A stretch of 64,000 nt of DNA from an uncultured Glaciecola sp. (GTDB taxonomy: Bacteria > Pseudomonadota > Gammaproteobacteria > Enterobacterales > Alteromonadaceae): the NCBI GenBank assembly GCA_937125395.1, contig CAKZLI010000024.1, positions 1 through 64,000 of the forward strand. Direction: 5' to 3'. The first letter of the stretch is position 1, and every line of letters starts with the position of its first letter. This document shows, piece by piece, positions 29,998 to 40,614 of the stretch. Made by a program: the position numbers and the translations under genes. The notes beneath the pieces were generated by a model. The model had not been told where the DNA came from. It ran no database searches and saw nothing but the letters and a program-made list of their open reading frames with translations.

Positions 29998-31401
29998 TTA
30001 TTGTCCAAATAATCGGCGTTTTTCAAATGCTCTGATGCGCTCAACATAGTGTTGCAGACCTTGTTGAGTTAATGCACTGCGTTGTTCATCTAATACTTGA
30101 GCTGCAAATTCGTCAGCTAATTTTCGTGCTGCATTGTGCATCATATTAAATACTTGATGTGCATCCCCCTCAATCGGCAAAGACATGAACAATGTCAAAC
30201 CATAGTATTGTTGTGCTTCCATGTTGTTAACATCAAACACACCGGGTTTAAACATACTCGCTAGACTGAACAACACCGGCCCTTTGCCATTTGAATTAAC
30301 ATGTCGATGAAATATATCTGATTCGCCAAACTTAAACCCTAAGGTCAATAACGAAGCCAGTAAACTGGGCCCCATAATCGGATTATCCTTACTGACTCTG
30401 ACGTTTAATGACAAAAACTCAGGGGGCATGGCAGCTGATTCACTCTGTTGTGATGCACTATCGGTTTCAGCTGATACCGCGCTCGCAGCCGCTTTATCGG
30501 CATTTAATACTGGGTCTACTGTATCAAAATCTATGCGCATCTGATCTTCATTTATTTTGCCACGCACAGGTGCACTGCGACGTTGCTTTCGAATAACTAG
30601 GTTCTTAGCTTGCTCTGTTAATGAAGGTTTTTTGACTACCGGCGGTTCAACTACGGGTTCTACATCGGCTTGGTGGGACGGCGTGTCAACCTGTGGCACA
30701 GAATAAATAGGGACATCCTGTTCAATGGATATCTCTGATGTTGATTCATCTTCCCCAGTGTTGTTATCTGGATCAACCATCGCATTTTGCATAAAATGCG
30801 GTGGTGGAACTGGAATAGACGAATCTATCGGATTAACTGCATCACTGGCACTGTCTACTTCGTCAGTTTTAGCTATTGCATGATTTGGTTTTGGATTCGT
30901 AACGACAGATGCATACATAGGTGCTGCTGGCGTTTCACTCTCAGCGATAGGGTTCGTCGTCATCGAGGGCACTGGAGTATTGATATCGAATGTCGGAATA
31001 TCGTCTAATTGAGGTTCACTAGAGTCAACTACTGGCAGTGAATTAACGCTTGTTTCATCACTATTAGATGCTTGCGGACTGTCTTTTATTTTAGCTTTAC
31101 CCACCCCATATTCATCAAATTGTGGTGCATTGTCAAAGACGTCTAGTTCATCCATTGGATTAGGTAAATCGATGTTTTCATTTAATACGGAATCATTAAA
31201 TTGCGCACCCTCTTGGTCATTTGCAGCAGATACCTTTTGCGGAGTGTCACCTAAGCCAATATTGGGCGCATCATAATCAATGTTGTCTTTGCTCCAATGT
31301 TCTTCTGGCGTATTGTTTTTTCGACTGACCCACAATCCATGGATCAATAATCCGAGAATAGCGAGCGAGCCCATAATAATTAACGTAAGTTGTAAATCCA
31401 T
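29998..31401 (-). CDS. zipA: Cell division protein ZipA
   Basis: ZipA tethers FtsZ to the inner membrane. An N-terminal membrane helix (about 3-25) is followed by a long acidic Pro/Ser-rich linker and the FtsZ-binding domain in the last 140 residues (FLSLNVRV, GPVLFSLASMFKPG, GLTLFMSLP). The ATG at 31401 has AAGGA 6 bases upstream; a TTG just before it is not preferred. With 467 residues it is longer than E. coli ZipA (328) because of the linker. The ribosome site lies immediately after the smc stop codon. Confidence 0.93.
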   Translation of the reverse strand: MDLQLTLIIMGSLAILGLLIHGLWVSRKNNTPEEHWSKDNIDYDAPNIGLGDTPQKVSAANDQEGAQFNDSVLNENIDLPNPMDELDVFDNAPQFDEYGVGKAKIKDSPQASNSDETSVNSLPVVDSSEPQLDDIPTFDINTPVPSMTTNPIAESETPAAPMYASVVTNPKPNHAIAKTDEVDSASDAVNPIDSSIPVPPPHFMQNAMVDPDNNTGEDESTSEISIEQDVPIYSVPQVDTPSHQADVEPVVEPPVVKKPSLTEQAKNLVIRKQRRSAPVRGKINEDQMRIDFDTVDPVLNADKAAASAVSAETDSASQQSESAAMPPEFLSLNVRVSKDNPIMGPSLLASLLTLGFKFGESDIFHRHVNSNGKGPVLFSLASMFKPGVFDVNNMEAQQYYGLTLFMSLPIEGDAHQVFNMMHNAARKLADEFAAQVLDEQRSALTQQGLQHYVERIRAFEKRRLFGQ

Positions 31402-31411
31402 CAAAAATCCT

Positions 31412-34400
31412 TCATGCCTGAGTTATGGCGACTGCTTCATCGATATCAACGGCTACCATTCTAGATACCCCTGGTTCAGCCATTGTAACACCTGTTAAAT
31501 GACTCGCCATCTCCATCGCAATTTTATTATGTGAAATGTATATAAACTGAACGGTTTGCGACATTTCACTCACTAATTTACAAAAACGCCCTACATTTGC
31601 ATCATCTAATGGGGCATCAACTTCATCTAACAAACAAAATGGAGCTGGATTTAATCTAAAAATAGCAAACACTAAGGCTAATGCCGTCAACGCTTTTTCA
31701 CCACCGGATAATAAGTGGATCGTACTATTCTTTTTACCTGGAGGTCTGGCCATAATGGTCACGCCGCTCTCCAACATATCATCATCCGTTAATGCCAAAT
31801 AAGCACTTCCCCCATCAAATACTTTAGGGAAAAGTAATTGCAAATCCGCGTTAACTTGATCAAAGGTCGCTTTAAAACGCGATTTGGTTTCATTATCCAT
31901 TTTACGCATGGCACTTTCAAGTGTTGCAAGCGCCGAACATAAATCATTATCTTGTTGATCTAAGCGTGTTTTACGCTCTGTTTGCACAGCAAATTCTGAC
32001 ACCGCCGCTAAATTAACCGGACCTAATTGTTCAATGTTACTGGCGATTGTTTCAAGCTCTGTTTGCCACACTACTGGATCTGCATCGGCCTGTAAAGTCG
32101 GTAAAATATCCTCTACTTTTTTTTGCGTTTGAGTAAGTTGATCAACAATACTCGATGCACGAATTTTGGCGCCTTCTAGTAGCAGCTGTTCTGCTTGTAT
32201 CTTATCTTTGGTCTTGCTGATCCGTGTGCTGAGTGATTGATTAGATATAGTCAGTTGCTGACATTGATGTTCAAATTGTAGCAGCGCTTGTTGTTTGTCA
32301 CTCATTGAGCGATCAAGGCTGGATACGTCATTTAAATATCGCTGAAGTAATTCGCCATTTGCTTTTTCTGGTTGTTTAAGTTCATCAAATTGACTAACTA
32401 AATCAGCACAATGTTGTTGTTGGCGTGTTAGCTGTGCGTGTAATTCAGTTTGTGCATTCAGCAAATATGTATGCGTTGATTGCGCTTGTTGAATGAGTAA
32501 CTCGGTTTGATGACGCTCAGATTGCAGGCGCTGCACCTCGGCTTGATGCTGGGTAATAGCGCTGCGATAATCTGCTTGCTGCTGTACGTTGTCCGTATCG
32601 ATTTTAGTCAAAGCAGACACCGCATTCACAAGTTGTGTCTGCTTAACAGTCAATGCCGCTAATTGACTTTGCTCTTGGTCTAATACAGTTGCACAATCTC
32701 GTAACTCGTCAGTATATTGAGTGTGTTGCAACTGCAATTGCTTCAATGCAAACAATCCCTGCTGTAAAGTTTGATCACTGTCTTGCAATACCTGATGGGC
32801 TGTGTCTTTCGTTAACTGTGCAGCAGCTAACTGTTCCTGGGCAAGAGCCTGTGTTGCTTGAAATTGGGATAATGTATCTTGACACGTTTGCTGCTTTTGC
32901 TGTAGCTGCGTCAATTCATCAGTCAGCGCAGCAATACGCTGCTCACGGGCTAATGTACTGGATGTACTTGCATGCACATCAGGATCGGCATGCACTTGAT
33001 ACAACGCATCGTGCTGTAGCCAAGTCCCATTCGCTAACATGAGACTCTCACCAGCAGGTAATTGATTCACCGCACGCTGCGCATCCTGCATACTCAGTGT
33101 ATGGTCAGCTAAATGGATACGATTAAACATATCAGGCACGTCAATGTTAAGACATAACGCTGCTAATGTACCTGCTTTTTTGTCACGAGTAAACGTGTGC
33201 CCTAAGCAAATAGATGTCACGCCTGTATCAACATCTTGGATTTGTTCATACAACGTAAGGGGGTCACAAAAAGATATCTGTGGGTGCTGCAGATAACTCA
33301 ATACCGTATCAAACAAATGATTATGTTGAGGGTCAATATCAAGCCAATTACACATCGCAATGGCAGCAGTATCAATCACATTGTTTTCATCCGTCGAGAC
33401 TTGCAGGGTATTGAGTGTCGATTGCATCATATCACACTGTGATATGTCTTGGGTAAGCTGTGTCAATTCAGATGCTGCGTCAAGACTATGTTGTTCGGCA
33501 ACTTGATGATGATAAAGTGCATCCTCTAACTTCTTTGTTGCTGTCACACCATGTTGTTGATGCGCATGAGTGGTTTGTTGTAACGACTCACATAGCTTGG
33601 TTTGCTCAACTAATTTTTGGCTTATCTCGTGTAATGATTGATTGAGTTGATCATGGCGTTGCTGTGTTTTTTGAATAATCTGGTGCAAGGCATCTTGTTG
33701 ACTAGTCCCATTAATCATGCTGTTCTTTGCATTATGTAAATTTTGATGATGCTCGCTGTACTGGGAATTAATTTGTTCCAAGGCTTGTTCTGAAGCTGAT
33801 AGTTGCGCTTGGCTTTGGGTAAGCTGACGATGCAACTCAGCGTATGTAGGTTGTAAGTTAGCGACATCGTGACATGCCGTGTCTATTTTGGTTTGGCCAT
33901 TTTCTAGCCGTGCTGCCAGCATTTGGATTTCATCTTGTTGTTGCAGTATGGCTTGTTGTAATTGCTCAGCGCGAGTCTCTGCAAATTGTCGGTCATGTTC
34001 CAGCCGAGCGATTTGACTATTTAACTGATGTTTCTGGGTTTGTTGTTCCTGGATCGCTGTACTGAGTAGTGCTTGTTCGGTTTGCACATCAATTAATTTG
34101 GCGCTGTTGTTCTGTTGTTGCTGCTGATAATCAGCTAACTCTGTCGATAAGGTGTCAATGGTATGATCACTGTTGGCAATCACATTGGCCTGATCTAACC
34201 ATTTAATTGTTGCAATTTCGTCTTGCAACACACGCTGACGAGACTTGAGCTGGGTATAGCGTTGTGCCACTGCCGCCTGTCGCTGGAGCGAATCAATCTG
34301 TAGCGCTAACTCACTGCGCAGATCACTTAAACGTGCAAGGTTAGCATGGGTTTGTGTAATTCGAGACATCGTATCTTTACGTCGCTCTTTATATTTAGAT

Positions 34401-34909
34401 ACGCCCGCAGCCTCTTCTATAAACACTCTTAGCTCATGCGGCTTTGATTCGATCAATTGACTGATCATACCTTGCTCAATAATGGCGTAACTTCTTGGTC
34501 CTAAACCCGTACCTAAAAATAAATCAGTGACATCACGGCGACGGCATTTTGTTCCATTTAAATAATAAAAAGACTGTGCTTCGCGTGTTACCAAGCGTTT
34601 AACACTTAACTCATTGTAATTAGCATAAGGTCCAGTGATACGGCCAGAGCTGTTATCAAACACTAATTCAACTGAGCACTGCCCCACCGCCTTGCGAGCT
34701 GAAGAACCATTGAAGATAACATCCGTCATGGCATCGCCACGCAAATTTTTAGCACTTGATTCACCGAGTACCCAACGTACTGCATCAATAATATTTGATT
34801 TGCCACAACCGTTAGGTCCGACAATTGCTGTCATCGTGTCAGTAAATGGAATGTTGGTGGGCTCAACAAATGATTTAAACCCGACTAATTTGAGCCGTTT
34901 AAGGTGCAT
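31412..34909 (-). CDS. smc: Chromosome segregation protein SMC
   Basis: A condensin-type ATPase of 1165 residues. The N-terminal P-loop GPNGCGKSN lies at 31-39, a glutamine-rich coiled coil follows, a hinge lies around 510-650, then the second coil and the C-terminal head with LSGGEKALTALAL and LLDEVDAPLDD. Gene order smc-zipA-ligA is usual in Gammaproteobacteria that keep SMC instead of MukB. Presence of smc argues against an enterobacterial or Vibrio-type mukBEF genome. Confidence 0.96.
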   Translation of the reverse strand: MHLKRLKLVGFKSFVEPTNIPFTDTMTAIVGPNGCGKSNIIDAVRWVLGESSAKNLRGDAMTDVIFNGSSARKAVGQCSVELVFDNSSGRITGPYANYNELSVKRLVTREAQSFYYLNGTKCRRRDVTDLFLGTGLGPRSYAIIEQGMISQLIESKPHELRVFIEEAAGVSKYKERRKDTMSRITQTHANLARLSDLRSELALQIDSLQRQAAVAQRYTQLKSRQRVLQDEIATIKWLDQANVIANSDHTIDTLSTELADYQQQQQNNSAKLIDVQTEQALLSTAIQEQQTQKHQLNSQIARLEHDRQFAETRAEQLQQAILQQQDEIQMLAARLENGQTKIDTACHDVANLQPTYAELHRQLTQSQAQLSASEQALEQINSQYSEHHQNLHNAKNSMINGTSQQDALHQIIQKTQQRHDQLNQSLHEISQKLVEQTKLCESLQQTTHAHQQHGVTATKKLEDALYHHQVAEQHSLDAASELTQLTQDISQCDMMQSTLNTLQVSTDENNVIDTAAIAMCNWLDIDPQHNHLFDTVLSYLQHPQISFCDPLTLYEQIQDVDTGVTSICLGHTFTRDKKAGTLAALCLNIDVPDMFNRIHLADHTLSMQDAQRAVNQLPAGESLMLANGTWLQHDALYQVHADPDVHASTSSTLAREQRIAALTDELTQLQQKQQTCQDTLSQFQATQALAQEQLAAAQLTKDTAHQVLQDSDQTLQQGLFALKQLQLQHTQYTDELRDCATVLDQEQSQLAALTVKQTQLVNAVSALTKIDTDNVQQQADYRSAITQHQAEVQRLQSERHQTELLIQQAQSTHTYLLNAQTELHAQLTRQQQHCADLVSQFDELKQPEKANGELLQRYLNDVSSLDRSMSDKQQALLQFEHQCQQLTISNQSLSTRISKTKDKIQAEQLLLEGAKIRASSIVDQLTQTQKKVEDILPTLQADADPVVWQTELETIASNIEQLGPVNLAAVSEFAVQTERKTRLDQQDNDLCSALATLESAMRKMDNETKSRFKATFDQVNADLQLLFPKVFDGGSAYLALTDDDMLESGVTIMARPPGKKNSTIHLLSGGEKALTALALVFAIFRLNPAPFCLLDEVDAPLDDANVGRFCKLVSEMSQTVQFIYISHNKIAMEMASHLTGVTMAEPGVSRMVAVDIDEAVAITQA

Positions 34910-35091
34910 ACCTGAACGCTAGAAATGGGATAATTATAGAATAAATGTACCAACTATAAGGCATGTGTGCAAACTCTTGTGATATCTGGCGCAGTTTTTA
35001 TCCAGTATGAAAAACTCTGTAACAATTGTTCACCCACACACATCAAAAATAACGATATACTAGTGTTTGTTAAGAATTTTAAGAAGCCACT

Positions 35092-35850
35092 ATGACCACT
35101 ATATCGCCGATAAATAAACGCTCCGGAGTAAGTTACTTTTCTCAGGGTTTTTCGTTGATCACAGTGCAAGGATTACGTCGGTTTGTCTTTGTTCCACTGT
35201 TTATCAATCTGTGTTTATTTGCCGGTGCGTTTTACTATTTATTTGGTGAAATAGCCATTGCCATTCACTACATTGTTAACCTAATCCCTGAGTGGCTGGG
35301 TTGGCTCAAAGACGGCCTTGTTTATGCACTCTGGCCAATCGCACTGATCAGTGTCTTATTAATATTCGCACTAATATTTGGTACTTTAGCTAATTGGATC
35401 GCCGCGCCATTCAATGGATTATTAGCCGAAAAAGTCGAACAGCACCTGACCGGGCAGACAATAGATTCATCTGGCATGGCTGATTTAGTAAAAGACCTGC
35501 CGCGAACCTTTGGCCGTGAATTAACCAAACTGTTGTATTACATCCCACGAGCAATCGGTTTTATTATATTGTTTTTTATATTGCCTGTTATTGGTCAAGT
35601 ATTGTGGTTTTTGTTTAATGGCTGGATGATGGCAGTCCAATACACCGATTATCCTTTTGATAATCACAAAATACCGTTTACAACGATGAAACAACAACTC
35701 AACGAGCGAAAGTCGTTATCTTTTAGCTTTGGTTTGACCGTCAGTGTGTTTTCATTAATTCCGATTGTGAACTTTATCGTGATGCCTGTTGCGATATGTG
35801 GTGCGACAGCAATGTGGGTTGAACAGTTTAAACCACAACACACAGCTTAG
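35092..35850 (+). CDS. cysZ: Sulfate transporter CysZ
   Basis: An inner-membrane protein linked to sulfate uptake for cysteine synthesis. The 252-residue length, the opening GVSYFSQGFSLI, and the NGWMMAVQYTDYPFDN stretch match CysZ. Four to five hydrophobic segments are visible. It is divergent from smc across a 182-base spacer; a TATACT hexamer at about 35054-35059 could be its -10 element, but no good -35 was seen. Confidence 0.93.
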   Translation: MTTISPINKRSGVSYFSQGFSLITVQGLRRFVFVPLFINLCLFAGAFYYLFGEIAIAIHYIVNLIPEWLGWLKDGLVYALWPIALISVLLIFALIFGTLANWIAAPFNGLLAEKVEQHLTGQTIDSSGMADLVKDLPRTFGRELTKLLYYIPRAIGFIILFFILPVIGQVLWFLFNGWMMAVQYTDYPFDNHKIPFTTMKQQLNERKSLSFSFGLTVSVFSLIPIVNFIVMPVAICGATAMWVEQFKPQHTA

Positions 35851-35856
35851 TCGACT

Positions 35857-36732
35857 TTAATGAATCGTTGCACTAAAACCATTTAATATCTGCTGTTGCC
35901 ACATGTATCGGTAGGTATTAGGCATATGCTGTACATCCGTATAACGCAAAAAATTAAATCGATTTGGGTGCAATAGGTAGCGCTTTTTGCCATCAGCTAA
36001 ACGCTGACAGCCAACAAATTCATGCATCAGAGCAGCTTCAACTAATACTGCCTCACGTAGCTGGTTAAGCGATAATGGCTTACCTTTAGCGTCAGCATTG
36101 ATCATTAGATTTGGTTCAGACACTAATAAACGCGCAGCAAATTGAGCATAAAATGGATGGGGATATTGCTCTGGCAAAAGCAATTGTTGCTTATGAATTA
36201 AATTAGGTGCGACATGGCTTATTTGACATTGAAACGCAGCAGCCGCAGCGCCCATATTATATTCATCAATAAACCCTGAAAAATGCGCAAGTTCATGGAT
36301 TAAGATCGCGTAATTATCTGGGTAAGCCAAATGCATCACACCATCAGACACAAATGCATTACCTTGAGACTGCATAACAATGACTTGTGAGATGTGCTTA
36401 GGTTGCCGTTGTAACAGTGCGGGTAACGAATGACATTGCACTCTATTGGTTATGCTATCGAGTGGGCATTCAAGTGAAGTGTCAATGGCAACGGGTAACT
36501 GCAAACAAATCGGTAAAAACCGCATAGCATGATCAAACACAAACTGTTCATACAGAGCCCATAACTTAATATAACCCGTTAATGATGGGCTGACTAATTG
36601 GACCTTATCCACACAACCTGGGTTAATAGCCAAGCTTTCAGTAGGGTTCGATTGCTGCATTATATATTGCGATGCGGCACTAGAAAAATGCACAGAAGTT
36701 GCCAGTATTAACCAGCCGAAACGGACTAACAC
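35857..36732 (-). CDS. Putative secreted HExxH zinc metallopeptidase, nlpI-linked
   Basis: The function is not established. A short signal peptide (about 1-20, cut after SSAA or close by) implies the periplasm. HELAHFSGFIDEY at 146-158 has the HExxH zincin motif with an aspartate-glutamate-tyrosine group placed as in M64-type peptidases, so a zinc peptidase is likely. Four to six cysteines could form disulfides. The start is GTG, 2 bases after the nlpI stop, so both are cotranscribed. NlpI is a known adaptor for periplasmic proteases in E. coli, which makes the link suggestive. The length of 291 residues includes a C-terminal part without recognised domain. Confidence 0.75.
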   Translation of the reverse strand: MLVRFGWLILATSVHFSSAASQYIMQQSNPTESLAINPGCVDKVQLVSPSLTGYIKLWALYEQFVFDHAMRFLPICLQLPVAIDTSLECPLDSITNRVQCHSLPALLQRQPKHISQVIVMQSQGNAFVSDGVMHLAYPDNYAILIHELAHFSGFIDEYNMGAAAAAFQCQISHVAPNLIHKQQLLLPEQYPHPFYAQFAARLLVSEPNLMINADAKGKPLSLNQLREAVLVEAALMHEFVGCQRLADGKKRYLLHPNRFNFLRYTDVQHMPNTYRYMWQQQILNGFSATIH

Positions 36733-36734
36733 AT

Positions 36735-37652
36735 TTATGGTTTCATATTAACATTACGAATTGCAGCAAGCTCAACACGGGCAAAGCGATGCTCAACAAA
36801 TTCAAATATGTTAGTGCTTAATGCTAGTTTAAAAAAGTTAGAGGCGACCTTTTCTTGACCAAGATGTCGATAAAATTTACCCAGATAAAAGTATGCTTCG
36901 CACAATCGTTCATTCATTTGATTCCGTGTATCAATTCCTTCAAGAATCGAGCTCAATAGAACGCTTTGCGAAAGTTCACCCAAATAAAATGCAACAATGT
37001 TATTCACCCATAGCCCTTGCTCGAGTGAAGCCGAATCTTGTTGTAGCTGCGTAAATGCTTGCTCAGGATCCACTTGATGTGCTGCAAAATAGCGCCACAG
37101 TAGCCGATAAGCATCACCCGGTTGTTGCTCATAGTAGCGTTGCATATCGGGCACAGCTAATTCAGCACGCCCTGCATAATACAATGCCATCCCACGGTTA
37201 AGATAAGCAAACTCGTATTCGTTATTCATCTCAAGTACAGCGTCAAACGATTCGTAAGCTTCTATGTAATCGTTGTGTACGGTATGATAAATCCCTATCG
37301 AGTTATACGCTTGATATAACCTAGGGTTAAATCTGAGAGCTTGTTTAAAGTCCAAAAACGCCAAACTAGGTAAACCCACACTATCATGCAACAGACCCCG
37401 CTTAAACAGCAATTCAGCTCGCTCATCCTCAGTCAACTCTGGACTCATAACAATAATATTAAATTTAGCTAATGCTTGTTGCGCACGCAGAGAAGCCGGT
37501 ACAGGCTCAGGTATAATCAAGTTAGCCATTGACTCGCTGGGAACACTTTTTTTCGACGTATTATTGGATTGGTCAACAGACACAGCACAACCGCTGGTCA
37601 ATAATGTACTGATAACGACTAGATAAATATAAAATCGGAACAAATCTGACAT
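36735..37652 (-). CDS. nlpI: Lipoprotein NlpI
   Basis: A TPR-repeat outer-membrane lipoprotein that in E. coli binds murein endopeptidases and the Prc protease. The lipobox LLTSGC gives the lipidated C22. TPR repeats run from about 70 to 290 (AYNSIGIYHTVHNDYIEAY, FAYLNRGMALYYAGRAELA). The ATG at 37652 gives 305 residues (E. coli 294); a TTG at 37682 is possible but less likely. It follows pnp by about 130 bases with a terminator between, the usual pnp-nlpI order. Confidence 0.93.
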   Translation of the reverse strand: MSDLFRFYIYLVVISTLLTSGCAVSVDQSNNTSKKSVPSESMANLIIPEPVPASLRAQQALAKFNIIVMSPELTEDERAELLFKRGLLHDSVGLPSLAFLDFKQALRFNPRLYQAYNSIGIYHTVHNDYIEAYESFDAVLEMNNEYEFAYLNRGMALYYAGRAELAVPDMQRYYEQQPGDAYRLLWRYFAAHQVDPEQAFTQLQQDSASLEQGLWVNNIVAFYLGELSQSVLLSSILEGIDTRNQMNERLCEAYFYLGKFYRHLGQEKVASNFFKLALSTNIFEFVEHRFARVELAAIRNVNMKP

Positions 37653-37740
37653 CCTTGCTTTATAGCGTATGGATATAAACAATGTTAAAAATTTAACATG
37701 AAACGCAAGAGGGTGACACCCTCAATTAGCACTAGGCATA

Positions 37741-37767
37741 AAAAAGGAGCCGCTAGGGCTCCTTTTT
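37741..37767 (-). terminator. Intrinsic terminator after pnp
   Basis: GGAGCC and GGCTCC pair around a 5-base loop, with five A on one side and five T on the other. It lies 16 bases after the pnp stop and can act in both directions. Confidence 0.88.
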
Positions 37768-37782
37768 ATATCAACTAAATGA

Positions 37783-39891
37783 TTATTCTGCGTCAGATTC
37801 TTGAGCAGGCTTTTCAATTAGTTCTTTCATGCTTAAACGCACACGGTTTTGACGATCAATTTCCATGACCTTAACCTGAACTTCTTGACCTTCTGCAAGG
37901 TAATCTGTGACTTTCGCAACACGCTCGTGAGCAATTTGTGAGATATGTACAAGGCCATCTTTACCTGGTAATACTTCAACAAATGCACCAAAGTCAGCAA
38001 TACGTGATACTTTACCGGCATACACCTTACCTACTTCGATTTCTGCAGTGACTTGTTTGATTTTTTCAATCGCAATGTCAGCTTTTGCTTTTTCAGTTGC
38101 AAAAATCTTAATCGTACCATCATCTTCGATTTCGATATTCGTATCAGATGCTTCAGTAATCGCACGGATCATCGCGCCGCCTTTACCAATTACGTCACGG
38201 ATTTTATCTTGGTCAACTTTCATTGTATAAATGCGTGGTGCAAATTCAGATAACTCGTCACGATGACCGTTAATAGCTTGGTCCATCACACCTAAGATAT
38301 GAATACGTGCTTCTTTGGCTTGTTTAAGCGCAATCTGCATGATTTCTTGAGTGATACCTTCGATCTTGATATCCATCTGTAATGCAGTGATACCGTCAGT
38401 GGTACCCGCTACTTTAAAGTCCATATCGCCTAAGTGATCTTCATCACCCAAGATATCAGATAATACAACGAAGTTTTCATCAGACTTAACTAGGCCCATC
38501 GCGATACCCGCAACAGACGCTTTAATTGGCACACCGGCATCCATAAGCGCAAGAGAGGTACCACAAACCGAAGCCATTGACGAAGAACCGTTAGATTCAG
38601 TAATTTCTGATACTACACGGACAACGTACGGGAAATCAGTTTCACTTGGCATAACAGCTTGCATACCACGTTTAGCCAGACGACCGTGACCAATTTCACG
38701 ACGCTTTGGTGAACCGATGAAACCCGTTTCACCCACTGAATATGGAGGGAAGTTATAATGTAACATGAAGCGTGAAGTAGCCATGCCACCAAGCTCATCT
38801 AACATCTGTGCATCACGCTCTGTACCAAGCGTCGCTGCCACTAATGCTTGAGTTTCACCACGTGTAAATACAGCAGAACCGTGAGTACGCGGTAATACGC
38901 CAGTTGCAACGTCAAGCGCACGGATCATCGCAGGATCACGACCATCGATACGTGGCTCACCAGCAAGAATACGTGAACGAACAACGTCAGACTCTAGGTC
39001 ATGTAATAGTTCAGACACTTCTTTTGCATCTTGCTCAGCATCTGCAGCGATGATCGCAGCTACAGCTTCACTAGTTACAGTATCAACAGCCGTTTTGCGT
39101 TCTAGTTTATCAGAAATCTGATACGCAGCAGTCATGCCTTCTAGAGCGTGAGCAGCAACTTTCTCTTTTAATTCTGTGTTTTCAGCTTCAGCAGTCCAAT
39201 CCCACTTCGGCGTGTTAACATTTGCTGCAAATTCAGCAATATTGCTCACAACAGCCTGTGATTGCTCATGACCAAATACTACCGCACCTAACATGACTTC
39301 TTCAGAAAGAATGTCAGCTTCAGATTCAACCATTAACACCGCTGATTCAGTACCAGCAACCACTAAGTCTAATTGACTTGCTTCTTGCTCTGAAGTGCGT
39401 GTATTTAATACATATTCACCGTCAGTATAACCAACACGCGCCGCGCCAACTGGACCATTAAATGGCATACCAGAAATGGCTAATGCTGCTGATGTACCAA
39501 TTAGAGAGATAATATCAGTTGGGATTTCTGGGTTAGCAGACACAACCGTGATTACAACCTGAACTTCATTTTTGAAGCCTTCAGGGAATAATGGACGGAT
39601 TGGACGGTCAATAAGGCGTGCGATTAAGGTTTCGCTTTCTGAAGGACGACCTTCACGCTTGAAAAAGCCGCCTGGGATTTTACCCGCAGCATAAGCTTTT
39701 TCTTGATAATTAACTGTTAATGGAAAAAAGTTTTGATCGGCTTTGGCTTCTTTTTTACCAACAACGGTAACCAAAACACAAGTATCATCCATGCTAGCCA
39801 TAACGGCAGCAGAGGCTTGACGAGCGATTACGCCCGTTTCTAATGTCACAGTATGCTGACCATACTGGAATTTTTGAGTAATAGGAGTCAC
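37783..39891 (-). CDS. pnp: Polyribonucleotide nucleotidyltransferase (PNPase)
   Basis: A 3'-to-5' phosphorolytic exoribonuclease and degradosome partner. Two RNase PH domains, a KH domain (residues about 555-615, [12 protein letters not shown]) and an S1 domain (about 620-690, [24 protein letters not shown], shown only in part by GAFVEV) are visible. Length is 702 residues (E. coli 711). The usual upstream neighbour rpsO is missing; the 200 bases before the start hold only an AT-rich leader, so pnp has its own promoter here. Confidence 0.97.
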   Translation of the reverse strand: MTPITQKFQYGQHTVTLETGVIARQASAAVMASMDDTCVLVTVVGKKEAKADQNFFPLTVNYQEKAYAAGKIPGGFFKREGRPSESETLIARLIDRPIRPLFPEGFKNEVQVVITVVSANPEIPTDIISLIGTSAALAISGMPFNGPVGAARVGYTDGEYVLNTRTSEQEASQLDLVVAGTESAVLMVESEADILSEEVMLGAVVFGHEQSQAVVSNIAEFAANVNTPKWDWTAEAENTELKEKVAAHALEGMTAAYQISDKLERKTAVDTVTSEAVAAIIAADAEQDAKEVSELLHDLESDVVRSRILAGEPRIDGRDPAMIRALDVATGVLPRTHGSAVFTRGETQALVAATLGTERDAQMLDELGGMATSRFMLHYNFPPYSVGETGFIGSPKRREIGHGRLAKRGMQAVMPSETDFPYVVRVVSEITESNGSSSMASVCGTSLALMDAGVPIKASVAGIAMGLVKSDENFVVLSDILGDEDHLGDMDFKVAGTTDGITALQMDIKIEGITQEIMQIALKQAKEARIHILGVMDQAINGHRDELSEFAPRIYTMKVDQDKIRDVIGKGGAMIRAITEASDTNIEIEDDGTIKIFATEKAKADIAIEKIKQVTAEIEVGKVYAGKVSRIADFGAFVEVLPGKDGLVHISQIAHERVAKVTDYLAEGQEVQVKVMEIDRQNRVRLSMKELIEKPAQESDAE

Positions 39892-40147
39892 TATTTATCC
39901 TTTAATTTCAATGATTTCATACGCTTTTAATTGCGGTGCATATTATAAGACGTTCTGCTCAAAATTGCTATATATGTATGCAAAAAGAAAACTAGCCATT
40001 TACTGTCGAATTTATTTACACATTAGCATCAAAATAAACATTTGATTTTTACAAATAGCGTATCGATAAGCTTTAGCGACATTGGACTGATACTTGCAAT
40101 ACCCTAGAAACAAATACTACACATATGTTAAAAGGTTTAGTGGTCCT
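39892..40147. promoter_or_regulatory. Divergent spacer pnp / 98-residue gene
   Basis: This 256-base AT-rich stretch holds the promoters of pnp (minus) and of the small plus-strand gene. It contains no trace of rpsO, which normally lies directly before pnp. A TTG at 40094 could extend the plus-strand gene by 18 codons, but the ATG at 40148 is preferred. Confidence 0.6.
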
Positions 40148-40444
40148 ATGTCTAGAATCAATATTGTCAGTGAACAAGTCATTCAATATCATGCTCAATT
40201 ACAAGCAGAAATTAATCTTCCTGCGCTTGAGGAACTTACTGAACATAAGCTCAAATTTATGCTAGAGCGCATTTACTTATTCGAAACCCGCTGCTCCCTC
40301 AAAAAAATCAAATATTCTGACAAACAATGCGTTGCCTTTCGTGGTCGTATTGCTGACCTAATGTTGTTAATGGACAATTTTGATCTGCAAGATGCCATTG
40401 CTAATCGTGATAACGTGATAGAACCAGTCGATAGCGTTGCATAA
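40148..40444 (+). CDS. Hypothetical protein, 98 residues
   Basis: No family recognised. The product is a small soluble, mostly helical protein with a mixed-charge core (residues 24-60) and two cysteines; there is no signal peptide or membrane segment. AAAGG lies 12 bases before the ATG. A good terminator follows, which supports a real, separately transcribed gene. It stands, opposite to the surrounding genes, where rpsO and the nusA operon would be in related genomes. Confidence 0.65.
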   Translation: MSRINIVSEQVIQYHAQLQAEINLPALEELTEHKLKFMLERIYLFETRCSLKKIKYSDKQCVAFRGRIADLMLLMDNFDLQDAIANRDNVIEPVDSVA

Positions 40445-40464
40445 ATAACACTTATTTCTAATTA

Positions 40465-40489
40465 CTCAGCCACTGTGCTGAGTTTTTTT
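40465..40489 (+). terminator. Intrinsic terminator after the 98-residue gene
   Basis: CTCAGC and GCTGAG pair around a 6-base loop and are followed by seven T on the plus strand. Confidence 0.88.
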
Positions 40490-40597
40490 GTCAGTATTTT
40501 TTACAGCTATTGCCGACTTACTTTCCTTGGTACTTTAACTTATTGTTTATAGTACTAAATATATATGGCATTACATTTGCAATTTCATTGCTAGTGT

Positions 40598-40614
40598 ATA
40601 CGCACTGTGCGTAT
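40598..40614. promoter_or_regulatory. 17-base palindrome upstream of the ASCH-domain gene
   Basis: ATACGCAC and GTGCGTAT flank a single T, a perfect dyad 42 bases before the gene start. A dimeric repressor site or a leader hairpin are both possible. No known consensus was recognised. Confidence 0.4.

Noticed and set aside
39892..40147. Possible remnant of rpsO before pnp
   Set aside because: Both strands were read for the S15 pattern (LLTEHLKxHxKDxHSRRGL); nothing similar was seen.
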